From the NCBI GenBank assembly GCA_023421395.1, contig JAEZTL010000002.1, forward strand, positions 104,911 to 168,910: a stretch of DNA of 64,000 nucleotides. Reading direction: 5' to 3'. Made by a program: the position numbers and the translations under genes. Below are positions 8,430 through 18,708 of the stretch, piece by piece. The first letter of the stretch is position 1; each line of letters starts with the position of its first letter. Source of the DNA: Bacillota bacterium. GTDB lineage: Bacteria > Bacillota > Clostridia > Christensenellales > Aristaeellaceae. The notes below the pieces were generated by a model that was not told where the DNA came from, made no database searches, and saw only the letters and a list, made by a program, of their open reading frames with translations.

Positions 8430-9449
8430 TCAGCCCATCTGCGGCGCGCGCTTTTTGCGCCGGACGCCGCTGGCCGCCACGATATCGATCATCGTACGCC
8501 TCAGAGACCGGGGCCTGTAGCCCAGTTCCCGGGTCGCCTTTTCGTGGGAGTAGAGGGCGTTGCGCGTGGCGGTGGAGAGCGCGTAGCGGGTGAAGAGCGG
8601 GGCCTTCCTCATCACCCGATAGTAGGCCTCCGCCAGCAGTGCAACGCCCATCGCCAGGCGCGCCGGCAGGTACAGCCGGATTTTTTTCAGGCCCGCCACG
8701 CCGGTCAGCGTATCCAGCAGTTCGCGGAAGCTGATAAACCGGTTGGACAGGATATAACAGGAGCCCGGGCGCCCCCCGTCCGCGGCGGCAAGAATGCCGT
8801 CCGCCACGTCCCGCACATCCACAAAGTCAAACCCGCCGCGCACCGCCGCCGCCAGCTTGCCCGTCAGACAGGAGGAAATCAGCCGCGCCGCGCCAACCGC
8901 CGGGTTGGCGTGAGGGCCGATGATGCCCGCGGGATGTACGCAGACCGCGTCGAGGCCGCCCTTCGCCGCGGCCAGCACCAGCCGGGTGGCCTCGGCCTTG
9001 CTCTTGTCGTAGGGGCCGTCCACGTCGTCGGGGTCAAAGGCGTCGATCTCCCGCATCACCTGCCCCCGGGGCAGGATGGGGATGGCGTGCACGGAGCTCA
9101 CATACACCAGCCGCTTTACGCCATGACGCCCGCAGGCCTCCAGCACATTCCGGGTACCGCCGACGTTCACATCAAAAAGGCGCCGGTTGGCCTCGCCGGT
9201 AATTTCGACGATGCCGGCGCAATGGATCACCACCGCTTCCCCGCCCGCGCCTTCAAACAGCGCCTCCAGCGAGCGCGCGTCCCGCACATCGCCCGCGACC
9301 TCCGTGAGGAGGCCGCCCTTCGGCACAAAATCCGGACAATGCTCGCCCGGCAGCACCAGCGCGCGCACGCTGTCGCCGCGCCCAATCAGCGCGCTGACAA
9401 CATGGCTGCCCAGATGCCCGGCAGCCCCGGTCACAAGATATGTCTTCAC
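8430..9449 (-). CDS. NAD(P)-dependent epimerase/dehydratase (extended SDR)
   Basis: Extended short-chain dehydrogenase of 339 residues. It has the nucleotide-binding motif TGAAGHLGSH near residue 7, the VVIHCAG segment, and the active-site tyrosine-lysine pair in YDKSKAEA. The sequence around SSVHAI and HPAGIIGP resembles dihydroflavonol-4-reductase-like and nucleoside-sugar epimerases. The C-terminal half has hydrophobic stretches (LPARLAMGVALLAEAYYRVM), so it may associate with the membrane. It has its own promoter at 9512-9541. Substrate unknown. Confidence 0.85.
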   Translation of the reverse strand: MKTYLVTGAAGHLGSHVVSALIGRGDSVRALVLPGEHCPDFVPKGGLLTEVAGDVRDARSLEALFEGAGGEAVVIHCAGIVEITGEANRRLFDVNVGGTRNVLEACGRHGVKRLVYVSSVHAIPILPRGQVMREIDAFDPDDVDGPYDKSKAEATRLVLAAAKGGLDAVCVHPAGIIGPHANPAVGAARLISSCLTGKLAAAVRGGFDFVDVRDVADGILAAADGGRPGSCYILSNRFISFRELLDTLTGVAGLKKIRLYLPARLAMGVALLAEAYYRVMRKAPLFTRYALSTATRNALYSHEKATRELGYRPRSLRRTMIDIVAASGVRRKKRAPQMG

Positions 9450-9481
9450 AGGATCACTTCCGGTATCAAAATGGATGCGGC

Positions 9482-9499
9482 AGGCCGCTTAAGCGGCCT
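9482..9499. repeat. 18-base perfect palindrome upstream of the epimerase
   Basis: AGGCCGCTTAAGCGGCCT is a perfect palindrome, 33 bases before the epimerase start and just after its predicted transcription start. It is a candidate operator or 5'-UTR hairpin. Confidence 0.55.
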
Positions 9500-9511
9500 C
9501 CCCCCCCATCC

Positions 9512-9541
9512 ATTATACAGGCCTTCGGAGACCGGATACAA
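9512..9541 (-). promoter_or_regulatory. Sigma-A promoter of the epimerase
   Basis: On the minus strand, TTGTAT (9541-9536), 18-base spacer, TATAAT (9517-9512). The 131 bases between this promoter and the P-type ATPase gene contain no credible gene. Confidence 0.65.
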
Positions 9542-9672
9542 CGGACAGATCGCCGTTATCTGTTCGAGAAACGACATCATGCCGGTCTCGTTGTCCGTTA
9601 TGACGCAGGCCCGGAAAAACATGAAGCACAGCGCCGCATATTCTCCCGAAAGCCGCCCAGATTGCGCCATGA

Positions 9673-12300
<2,628 letters not shown>

Positions 12301-12417
12301 CCGTTACACCCCTCCGATGCCCCGAAGGGCAAAAGTTTCAACGAGAATAGGGTACCACAATCCTGCGCGCCGCAAAAGGCCGGGCGCACAAAATGTCGCG
12401 GCGGGCCGCTGAAATGG

Positions 12418-12444
12418 TTGTTCTGGGCCCAAAATGGGTATAAC
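12418..12444 (+). promoter_or_regulatory. Possible promoter of uvsE
   Basis: TATAAC (12439-12444) is preceded by TTGTTC (12418-12423) with a short 15-base spacer. No convincing forespore (sigma-G) promoter was found, although uvsE is sporulation-expressed in Bacillus. Confidence 0.3.
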
Positions 12445-12474
12445 CGAAGCAAGTATTGGGATCGGGAGGAATCT

Positions 12475-13725
12475 ATGCGAATCGGCTATGCCTGCCTGGC
12501 GCTGGGCGTGCCCGGCTCGGCGCTCAAGGGCTGCACACAGAAAAACGCGGACGAGGCGCGCCTCGCCTCGCTGATTTCAAACAACCTGAACGCCCTGGAG
12601 CGCATGGTGGATTACAATCTCGCAAACGGCATCCGCCTGTACAGGATCAGTTCCGACCTGATCCCCTTTGGCTCAAGCCCGGTCAATCGTCTGGACTGGA
12701 CAGGGCTCTTCCGGAAGGATTTTCAGCGCATCGGCGAAAAGATCCGTGCGGGCGGCATGCGGGTGACGATGCATCCCGGTCAGTACACCGTGCTCAGCGC
12801 ACCGGATGAAGGCGTAGCCGTCCGGTCGGTCAAAGACCTCGAATACCACACCCGCGTACTGGACGCGCTGGGCACGCGCCAGGATTCCAAGATCATCCTG
12901 CATTTGGGCGGCGTCTACGCAGACAAGGCGGCGGCGCTCGGTCGCTTCGCCGCGCGCTTTGAAGCGCTGGACCCCGCGATCCGCCGGCGCGTGGTGCTGG
13001 AAAACGACGAGCGTTGCTACGACATCCGGGACGCCCTCGAGGCCGGGTTCCGGCTGGGCACACCGGTGGTGTTTGACAACCTGCACCACGCGGTAAACCC
13101 GGCCCGGACGCAGAATCCGGCCTACTGGATCGAAGCCTCAAGCGCAACCTGGAAACCCCAGGACGGCCCGCAGAAAATCCATTATTCCCAGCAGGACCCC
13201 GCCAAGAAGCCGGGCGCCCATTCCGCAACGATCGATGCGGTTACCTTTCTGGACTATGTGCGCAAGCTGGGACGCGAGGACCTGGATGTGATGCTGGAGG
13301 TCAAGGATAAGAACCTGTCGGCCATCAAGTGCGCGCTATGCGCGTCGTCCGGGACCGATGCCGCCGCGCTTGAGCGCGAATGGGCACGGTACAAATATGC
13401 GGTGATGGAGCATGGCCAGGCGGCCTACCGGGAGATCGCCGCGCTGTTTCACGCGGGAGGCGTTTCTCCCCTGCTTTTTTATGGATTCGTCGAGCGCGCG
13501 CTTCAGTCGCACATGGAGCCGGGCGAAGCGGAAAACGCGGCCCGGCACGTGTGGGGCTACTTCAAAAACGCCGCCTCCGGCGCGGAGCGCGCCGCCTTTG
13601 AAGCGGCACTCGCGCGCTACCGCGACGGCCGGGGAACGCTGGATGCCGTCAAGCGGAAGCTCATGGCTCTGTCGGAGAAGTATGGGGAGCGCTACCTGAT
13701 GGAATCCTATTATTTCTGTTTCTGA
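12475..13725 (+). CDS. uvsE: UV damage endonuclease UvsE with C-terminal DUF1722-like domain
   Basis: Cuts DNA 5' of UV photoproducts and starts light-independent repair; in spore formers it protects spore DNA. Residues 1 to about 295 form the UvsE TIM barrel: MRIGYACLALGVPG, YRISSDLIPFGSS, the metal-binding HPGQYTVLSA, LHLGGVY, LENDER and FDNLHHA. The remaining 115 residues (from about residue 302, RYKYAVMEHGQ) match the DUF1722 pattern: HVWGYFK near residue 360 and YLMESYYF at the end. Bacterial UvsE is usually 280-330 residues; this one has 416. ATG 12475 follows GGGAGG. It is convergent with the spore collagen-like gene. Confidence 0.9.
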   Translation: MRIGYACLALGVPGSALKGCTQKNADEARLASLISNNLNALERMVDYNLANGIRLYRISSDLIPFGSSPVNRLDWTGLFRKDFQRIGEKIRAGGMRVTMHPGQYTVLSAPDEGVAVRSVKDLEYHTRVLDALGTRQDSKIILHLGGVYADKAAALGRFAARFEALDPAIRRRVVLENDERCYDIRDALEAGFRLGTPVVFDNLHHAVNPARTQNPAYWIEASSATWKPQDGPQKIHYSQQDPAKKPGAHSATIDAVTFLDYVRKLGREDLDVMLEVKDKNLSAIKCALCASSGTDAAALEREWARYKYAVMEHGQAAYREIAALFHAGGVSPLLFYGFVERALQSHMEPGEAENAARHVWGYFKNAASGAERAAFEAALARYRDGRGTLDAVKRKLMALSEKYGERYLMESYYFCF

Positions 13726-13730
13726 ACACA

Positions 13731-13764
13731 GCTGTCGCCCTGCTATACGCAGGGCGACAGCTTT
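13731..13764. terminator. Terminator shared by uvsE and the collagen-like gene
   Basis: GCTGTCGCCCTGC-TATAC-GCAGGGCGACAGC: a perfect 13-base stem lying between two convergent genes. The U-tract is short (TTTCG on the + strand). Confidence 0.8.
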
Positions 13765-13775
13765 CGTCAAAGCGA

Positions 13776-14675
13776 TCAGGCGATGGTGACACCGCCGCCG
13801 GCGTAGCCGGTCACGACGGCGGCCACAGGCACCCCCGCGGTGATCTCCACCGTGAACGCCATCAGAATCCGGGTTCCGGCGGTCACCGGGACGCTGATTC
13901 CCGTCAGAAGGCCGGTGAGCCGGGTGCCTACCGCAATGACGCCGTTTAACGTCGGCGACATGACTACCTGTGTGCCCGGAATCGGCGTGAAGGTCTCGTC
14001 CGGGGTGGTTGATCGATACAGTTGCGCGTAGACCGTCGCGGTCGACGCAAGCAGAGAGAGAGAGACTACCGTACTCAGATAGGCCGCAATCGAGGTGATG
14101 GTGCCATTTCTGGGCATGGAGTAGGCCTGAGCGTTGAGGCCGAGCAGCGGGATTGTGTCACCCACCAGGGCGATGGAACTGGTCGAATTTCCAAAGCCGA
14201 TCGCCGCAGCCGTCAGCGGTTCGCCAAGCAGGGAGCTGGAGAACGCCACAGCCGGGCCGGAGGCGTGAGGAATGATCGCGCCGGCGCCCGACGTGCCCTG
14301 CGGACCTGTGGGGCCGGTTGCGCCCCGGGGACCCGTGGGACCGGTGGGGCCTTGAGCGCCTTGCGCCCCTGTCGCTCCCTGCGGACCCGTGGGGCCGGTT
14401 GCGCCTTGCGCGCCGGCTTGGCCTTGCGGACCCTGCGGCCCTACTGCACCCTGCGGGCCGGCGGGGCCCGTCGCGCCCCGGGGACCCGTCGGACCGGTGG
14501 GGCCGGTGGGCCCGCCGGCAGGTCCGGTGGGACCGGTGGGACCAGTGGGGCCGGTGGGACCCGGTCGGCAGTGATGGTGATGAGGTGGATTGCACCAATC
14601 GTCGCAGCCCCATCCTGATTGTACGTCTTTGCCTCGAAAGACGCTCCAGTTTTCTTCGGAAATATCGTGACTCAT
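13776..14675 (-). CDS. Collagen-like spore-surface glycoprotein (BclA-like)
   Basis: 299 residues. Residues 1-36 form a short N-terminal region with Cys and a His cluster (NPPHHHHC). About 30 Gly-X-Y triplets follow from residue 38 to 130, mostly GPT, GPQ, GAT and GAQ, with one interruption (AGGPTG). The last 165 residues form a hydrophobic, Ser/Thr-rich globular domain like the C-terminal trimerisation domain of BclA exosporium proteins. The threonines in GPT triplets are the usual glycosylation sites. ATG 14675 follows GAGGTGA; the longer frame to 14714 lacks such a site. It lies downstream of two glycosyltransferase genes on the same strand, which fits glycosylation of this protein on the spore surface. 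Confidence 0.88.
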   Translation of the reverse strand: MSHDISEENWSVFRGKDVQSGWGCDDWCNPPHHHHCRPGPTGPTGPTGPTGPAGGPTGPTGPTGPRGATGPAGPQGAVGPQGPQGQAGAQGATGPTGPQGATGAQGAQGPTGPTGPRGATGPTGPQGTSGAGAIIPHASGPAVAFSSSLLGEPLTAAAIGFGNSTSSIALVGDTIPLLGLNAQAYSMPRNGTITSIAAYLSTVVSLSLLASTATVYAQLYRSTTPDETFTPIPGTQVVMSPTLNGVIAVGTRLTGLLTGISVPVTAGTRILMAFTVEITAGVPVAAVVTGYAGGGVTIA

Positions 14676-14722
14676 TGACTTCACCTCACGCATGGGAATT
14701 TGTGGTGGAAGCATTCCAGTTC

Positions 14723-14750
14723 ATGTATATGCCCTCCACCGAACCCCGGT
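14723..14750 (-). promoter_or_regulatory. Possible mother-cell (sigma-K-like) promoter of the collagen-like gene
   Basis: On the minus strand, AC (14750-14749), 17 bases, then CATATACAT (14731-14723), loosely matching the sigma-K/sigma-E -10 (CATA...). About 48 bases before the start codon. No sigma-A promoter is seen. Confidence 0.3.
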
Positions 14751-14835
14751 GTGTTGTTTTTTGGTATCAAACGACACGCTGCTTCCGAAAAATCCGCGCA
14801 GATACGCAAAAATCGTCCGTCAGGCGTCGCGCCGC

Positions 14836-15981
14836 TCACCCCCCGTCTGTGCGCGCGCCGGATTTCATCTGTCGGCGGGCCGCGGCTTCCTCGATCAGGC
14901 GAAGATTGCCGATAAGCCGCTTGTTGCCGGGCGCAAGCGCCGCCGCACTTCGGGCGTGGGCCAGCGCCCGCGGCAAAAGGTTCATGCGAAACGCCGCGAT
15001 GGCGGCCAAATCCTCCGGCGTGGCATCCCAGGCATAGTCCATATTGACGTAGGTGGCGGATTTCTGATGAATCTTCAGCGCCTCCTCCGCGAGCAGCAGC
15101 GTCATCGGCCAGTCGGCACGGTCATGACAGAAGCGTGCGAAATCCACCAGCGGATCGCGCATATGGGGGGTCTCCGCGACGGCGCGCAGGTGCCACCCAA
15201 AGGCCTCTTCCGGCCGGTTCAACGCCTGACAGGCTTTTGCGATCCACCCCATCGCCGCGCCGCGCTCCTCTCCCCACGTGGCCGAGGGCATCGAAAGGTA
15301 CGTCGTCAGCGCGTCGACGCACTTCTGCCACTCGCCGCGGAACAGGTACTCCCGGCCGAGGTAGCAGCGCATCCGCTCATCTCCGGGCGCTTCCCGCACG
15401 GCCAATTCCAATAGAGGAAGGTAAGAAGCCCTCGATTTTGACGGGTCCGGCGCGTGGCTGAGCGCCACGCCCTCGAGGCGCACACGCTCAAGCCGCGCGT
15501 CGCCCTCGTAGTCCAGGTATTCGTGCACCGGACATTTCCAGCGAAATCCCCGGCGGCTGTGGACCTTGGCCTGGTAAAACTGCACGCCCGGGCGGCCGTC
15601 CTCCTCCAGGCTCCAGTTGTACAGGATGCTCCCCAGCACCGCCTCGCCGGGGCGCGCGAGGTGCGCCGTCGACCACGCCGCCTCCAGGTTTTCGCGCCAG
15701 CCGGGTTCAAAAAATTCGTCTAGATCCGTGCTCACGCAGATGTCCGCGTCCTCCGGCACATGGGCGAGCGAACGGTTCCGCGCCGCGTCAAAGCGCCACG
15801 GACAGATGATCTCCTCAAATACCGCCGCGCTCCGGGCGCGCAGGCGCGCCGCGGTGGCGTCGGCGGAACCGGTGTCGGTCACCGTGATGAGATCCGCCTC
15901 GCCCATGGAATCCATCCACCGGTCGACGAACGCTTCCTCATTTTTGCAGATCGCGTAGACGCAGACTTTCAGGCGCTTCAT
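14836..15981 (-). CDS. Family 2 glycosyltransferase with C-terminal helical repeats, copy B
   Basis: Cytoplasmic GT-A glycosyltransferase of 381 residues. N-terminal KVCVYAICKNEEAFVDRW is the nucleotide-sugar entry strand; the DxD-type metal site is DLDEFFEPGW (near residue 93). After about residue 190 the protein is helical and Ala/Leu-rich, resembling TPR repeats (LGREYLFRGEWQKCVDAL), which in this family bind protein acceptors. It is about half identical to the upstream copy A, especially over MDSMGEAD and RFDAARN. Start ATG overlaps the end of copy A by 4 bases. Likely decorates the collagen-like protein encoded next. Confidence 0.88.
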   Translation of the reverse strand: MKRLKVCVYAICKNEEAFVDRWMDSMGEADLITVTDTGSADATAARLRARSAAVFEEIICPWRFDAARNRSLAHVPEDADICVSTDLDEFFEPGWRENLEAAWSTAHLARPGEAVLGSILYNWSLEEDGRPGVQFYQAKVHSRRGFRWKCPVHEYLDYEGDARLERVRLEGVALSHAPDPSKSRASYLPLLELAVREAPGDERMRCYLGREYLFRGEWQKCVDALTTYLSMPSATWGEERGAAMGWIAKACQALNRPEEAFGWHLRAVAETPHMRDPLVDFARFCHDRADWPMTLLLAEEALKIHQKSATYVNMDYAWDATPEDLAAIAAFRMNLLPRALAHARSAAALAPGNKRLIGNLRLIEEAAARRQMKSGARTDGG

Positions 15982-17093
15982 GGCGCGCCTCCGACATCCT
16001 GCGCCGCCATCGCCCGGCGGATGGCTTCCACGTTATGCCTCAGCCGGGGATTGGACGCGTCCATCCCCAGCGCGCTTATCGCGTTGACAAGCGCTTCTTC
16101 ATACAGGCCGAGGCGGTACGCGGCGACGGCACAGTAATCATTTAGGGCGGGACCCCAGCTCTCATCCTCCACGAGATAACTGCCGCTGGGCCGGGTAATT
16201 TCCAGACCTTTTTTCGCCATCGCATAGGTCATGGGCCAGTTCTCCTCCCGGTAGCCCAGCGCCGCCATAGCCAGATAGGGATCCCGCACGCCCGGACATT
16301 CCGCGATGGCGCGGTACAGCCAGGCCCTGGCCTCAACTCGCGCTCCTTTTGCCTCATGGCTTTGCGAGATGAAGCGCATGGCCGCGCCGCGTTCCTCATC
16401 CCACCGGGCCGAAGGCATGGCCAGGTACGCCTTCAGCACCTCCGCGGCGCGGTCATGCAGGCCGTGGAACAGGTATTCGCGCCCCAGCCAGAAGGCGGCG
16501 CGGTCGTCCTCCGGGTTTTCCGCCGCGGCCAGCTCCAATAGCGGCAGGTACTGTGCGCGGGATTTTGTCGGATCGGGATGGTGGTTCAGCACGAGTCCCT
16601 CCACCCAGACCGCATTTTCGTCGCCCTGTCCGTCAAACTGCAGCACCTCATGCACCGGGCGAACCCAGCGGAAGCCTTGGCGCCGATGGATTTTCTCCCG
16701 GGTGTACTGGGTTTCGGGCGTGCCGTCGGCGCGGAAGGACCAGGTGTACAGATAGGTGGCGCGGGTGTGCTCCGGCGTCCACACCGCCTCCAGCGTTTCG
16801 CGCCAGCCGGGTTCGAATACCTCATCAAGATCCGTGCTCACGCAGATGTCCGCATCTTCCGGCACATGGCGAAGCGCGGCATTTCGCGCCGCGTCAAAGC
16901 GCCACGGGCGGATGATCTCCTCAAATTCCGCCGCGCCCCGGGCGCGCAGGCGTGCCGCGGTGCGATCCGTTGAACCGGTGTCCAGTACGATCACTCCGTC
17001 CGCCTCGCCCATGGAATCCATCCAGCGGTCGACAAACGCTTCCTCGTTTTTACTGATGGCATACACGCAAACCTTGTACTTCCCCAAGGCCAT
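15978..17093 (-). CDS. Family 2 glycosyltransferase with C-terminal helical repeats, copy A
   Basis: Paralogue of copy B, 371 residues, same architecture: CVYAISKNEEAFVDRW, LDTGSTDRTAARLRARG, DLDEVFEPGWRETLEAVW, then TPR-like repeats (LGREYLFHGLHDRAAEVL). I chose ATG 17093 (preceded by AAGGCGGGGG) because the family begins there; the longer open frame to 17360 runs into the 190-base repeat and is not coding. First gene of a three-gene unit with copy B and the collagen-like gene. Tandem GTs of this type may add successive sugars, or one may prime and the other extend. Confidence 0.88.
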   Translation of the reverse strand: MALGKYKVCVYAISKNEEAFVDRWMDSMGEADGVIVLDTGSTDRTAARLRARGAAEFEEIIRPWRFDAARNAALRHVPEDADICVSTDLDEVFEPGWRETLEAVWTPEHTRATYLYTWSFRADGTPETQYTREKIHRRQGFRWVRPVHEVLQFDGQGDENAVWVEGLVLNHHPDPTKSRAQYLPLLELAAAENPEDDRAAFWLGREYLFHGLHDRAAEVLKAYLAMPSARWDEERGAAMRFISQSHEAKGARVEARAWLYRAIAECPGVRDPYLAMAALGYREENWPMTYAMAKKGLEITRPSGSYLVEDESWGPALNDYCAVAAYRLGLYEEALVNAISALGMDASNPRLRHNVEAIRRAMAAQDVGGAP

Positions 17094-17172
17094 CCCCCGC
17101 CTTTCGCGCCACTGGCAGCATATGCCGCGCCGCAGGCCGGCGTTCTGCAAAATGCGTGCCGTTTCGCAAGGA

Positions 17173-17199
17173 CAAAACCCGCCTGACGGATCAGGCGGG
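17173..17199 (-). terminator. Minus-strand terminator beyond repeat copy 1
   Basis: CCCGCCTGA-TCCG-TCAGGCGGG (minus strand) followed by TTTT. It would end transcripts coming from the PadR/4Fe-4S unit through the repeat, and so insulates the glycosyltransferase operon. Confidence 0.8.
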
Positions 17200-17205
17200 C
17201 CACAT

Positions 17206-17395
17206 CTTGTACCAGGCAAAAAATTCATGATTTCAAAGAGGGAAGGATAATTGATGCGGACCAAGGAGCCAAAGCGAGGCGACCCTTCGGGATACGCCTT
17301 CGGCGTGAAATGCAGCGCTGCGCTGAGCGACAGGCCACACAGTTCCGTGCAAAAAACCACCTCGACGAATCATTAATGTTTTGGATTGGTATTAC
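17206..17395. repeat. 190-base dispersed repeat, copy 1 (MITE-like, UUCG hairpins)
   Basis: Nearly the same sequence recurs at 31120-31311 in the same orientation. The right end is TTGGTATTAC; the left end (CTTGTACCAG here, GTTATACCAA in copy 2) is its degenerate inverse, so the unit has imperfect terminal inverted repeats. Inside, the + strand has the hairpin ACGCC-UUCG-GCGU plus CCC-UUC-GGG and GCAGCGCTGC. Differences from copy 2 are not biased to third codon positions in any frame, so it is not coding. The right end abuts the 3' end of the degenerate 4Fe-4S gene. Confidence 0.8.
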
Positions 17396-18034
17396 GAGGT
17401 TTCTGTTTTGCGCGCCGCGCTGCCGGGTGAACCCCTGCGGGAACGCAGCGAGATCGTATTTTTTCGGGCAGGCGTCCGCGCAGCCCGTGCCGTCCGCCGC
17501 CAAATACAGTCCGGTCAGCTTCAGCCTGCGGCGCAGTGCGTCGCCCAGCGCCTTGAAGGGCGCCATCCAGCAGAGGGTGGGCACATGGCACGCCGCCCCC
17601 GCGGTAACGCCACGCCCATGATCAGCGCCAGGATGAGAATGTACGTTGCGTACCCCCCGATGCCGGAAGCGGAGAGGCCATGAAAAGAAGTCCGCGCCCC
17701 GGACACCGCCCGCGTGCACAAACGCCGTGACAGCGCCGGCGAGCCACGCCGCCCAGAGGATGTACTTCAGACAGACGGGTCCGAGAGCGGATTTTTTCAC
17801 CACCTTCGCGCAGCCGTCCTGCAACGCGCCGGCAGGGCACAGCCGCCCGCGGAACGGGCGGCCGAGGACCAGCGCGCTGAGAAACTGCGCGGCAGACGCC
17901 ATCGCTCTGCCGGTCGGGGTTCCGGACAGCCCGCCCAGAACGATCAGATAGGGCGAAAAGTAGCAGAGTGTCGCCGGGAATAGCATCCGCGGCGTCAGCA
18001 GCAATAGGCTATGGATCGACTGCCTCCGGACCAT
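17396..18034 (-). pseudogene. Frameshifted 4Fe-4S membrane protein (NapH/NosR-like)
   Basis: Reading the minus strand from ATG 18034 (after GGGGAGG), one frame gives membrane segments and LCPAGALQDGC; near 17690 the sense passes to another frame (GIGGYATYILILALIMGVALP), and near 17580 it returns to the first frame (CWMAPFKALGDAL, then CADACPKKYDL, an iron-sulfur type Cys motif). Two indels are therefore present. The first Cys of the usual CGWxCP motif is also missing (RGRLCPAG). The original stop is lost because the open frame runs into repeat copy 1. The start overlaps the end of the PadR gene. The intact protein would be an electron-transfer membrane protein. Confidence 0.75.
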
Positions 18035-18589
18035 GCGAATCCTCCCCTCGCATGCGCGGCGCGTCATCGATCAGCGCGGTCGCTTCGTCCGCCCATTCGA
18101 CGCAGGCCCGATAGTTCTTCCCGCCGAACAGCACCGTCAGATAGTCGTACAGGGGATCGCCGTCCGACGCCAGGGGCGCCGGCGCGCGCTTGAATCGGCG
18201 GATTTCTTCCAGGCTTCGCCGGCGGCGTTTCCCGAACCGGGCGACTCGCCCGGCGTTTTCCGCCGCGCCCAGCGGACTGCCGAATAACAGCTTGAGCAGC
18301 ACCGCTAACCGCAGACGCTCCCGCTCCCCTGATGTATTCAGCCACTCCAGAAGGCACACCCGGCCCGACTCTGTAATCCGGTAGACAACCCGCTCCGGGC
18401 TCTTGCCGGTTCGCTCCGCCGCCGTTTCCACCCTGCCGTCCCGCTTCAGCATTTTCAGCGCCGGAAAAATCTGGCCGTCCCCCGCGTCCCAGAACCGCCC
18501 GACAGAAGCGGCCACCCGCTTCCTGAGATCGTACCCGCTCAAATCCTCTTGGGCCAAAAACCCCAGCAGAAGATAGGGCGTCGCGCCAT
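18009..18589 (-). pseudogene. PadR-family regulator with a frameshift at its start
   Basis: Winged-helix DNA-binding regulator. The body is intact: GFLAQEDLSGYDLRKRV (helix 1-2), DGQIFPALKMLKRDGRVE (wing-helix region), VVYRITESGR, and a helical dimerisation tail. A perfect ribosome binding site GGAGGTGA and ATG (18589) precede it, but that ATG is one base out of frame; the PYLLLGFL segment is preceded by no in-frame ATG or GTG. Inserting one base after codon 3 restores the usual start. Translation could otherwise only begin at the TTG at 18557, losing helix 1. So it is either decayed or carries an assembly error. It is co-transcribed with the 4Fe-4S gene. Confidence 0.7.
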
Positions 18590-18660
18590 CCGCCTCACCT
18601 CCCGGCGGATGCTGTATGAGTCTGATATCGTTCTGTCAAGCGGGATTTCGCATGCGGACA

Positions 18661-18689
18661 GAAAAAACCCGGCTCCCGAAGGAGCCGGG
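18661..18689 (-). terminator. Terminator of fba
   Basis: CCCGGCTCC-TTCG-GGAGCCGGG followed by TTTTTT on the minus strand. A stem of nine G/C-rich pairs, 20 bases after the fba stop codon. Confidence 0.9.
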
Positions 18690-18708
18690 CCGGAGGAAAC
18701 GGTATCAC

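Noticed and set aside
9446..9672. 75-codon minus-strand frame starting MAQSGRL
   Set aside because: No ribosome binding site, and it overlaps the epimerase promoter.
14022..14618. Gly/Arg-rich + strand frame opposite the collagen-like gene
   Set aside because: It is the reverse complement of the GXY repeats; low-complexity shadow.
17206..17395. Short protein encoded by the repeat (minus strand, ending LFEIMN)
   Set aside because: Differences between copies change amino acids as often as not and there is no ribosome binding site.
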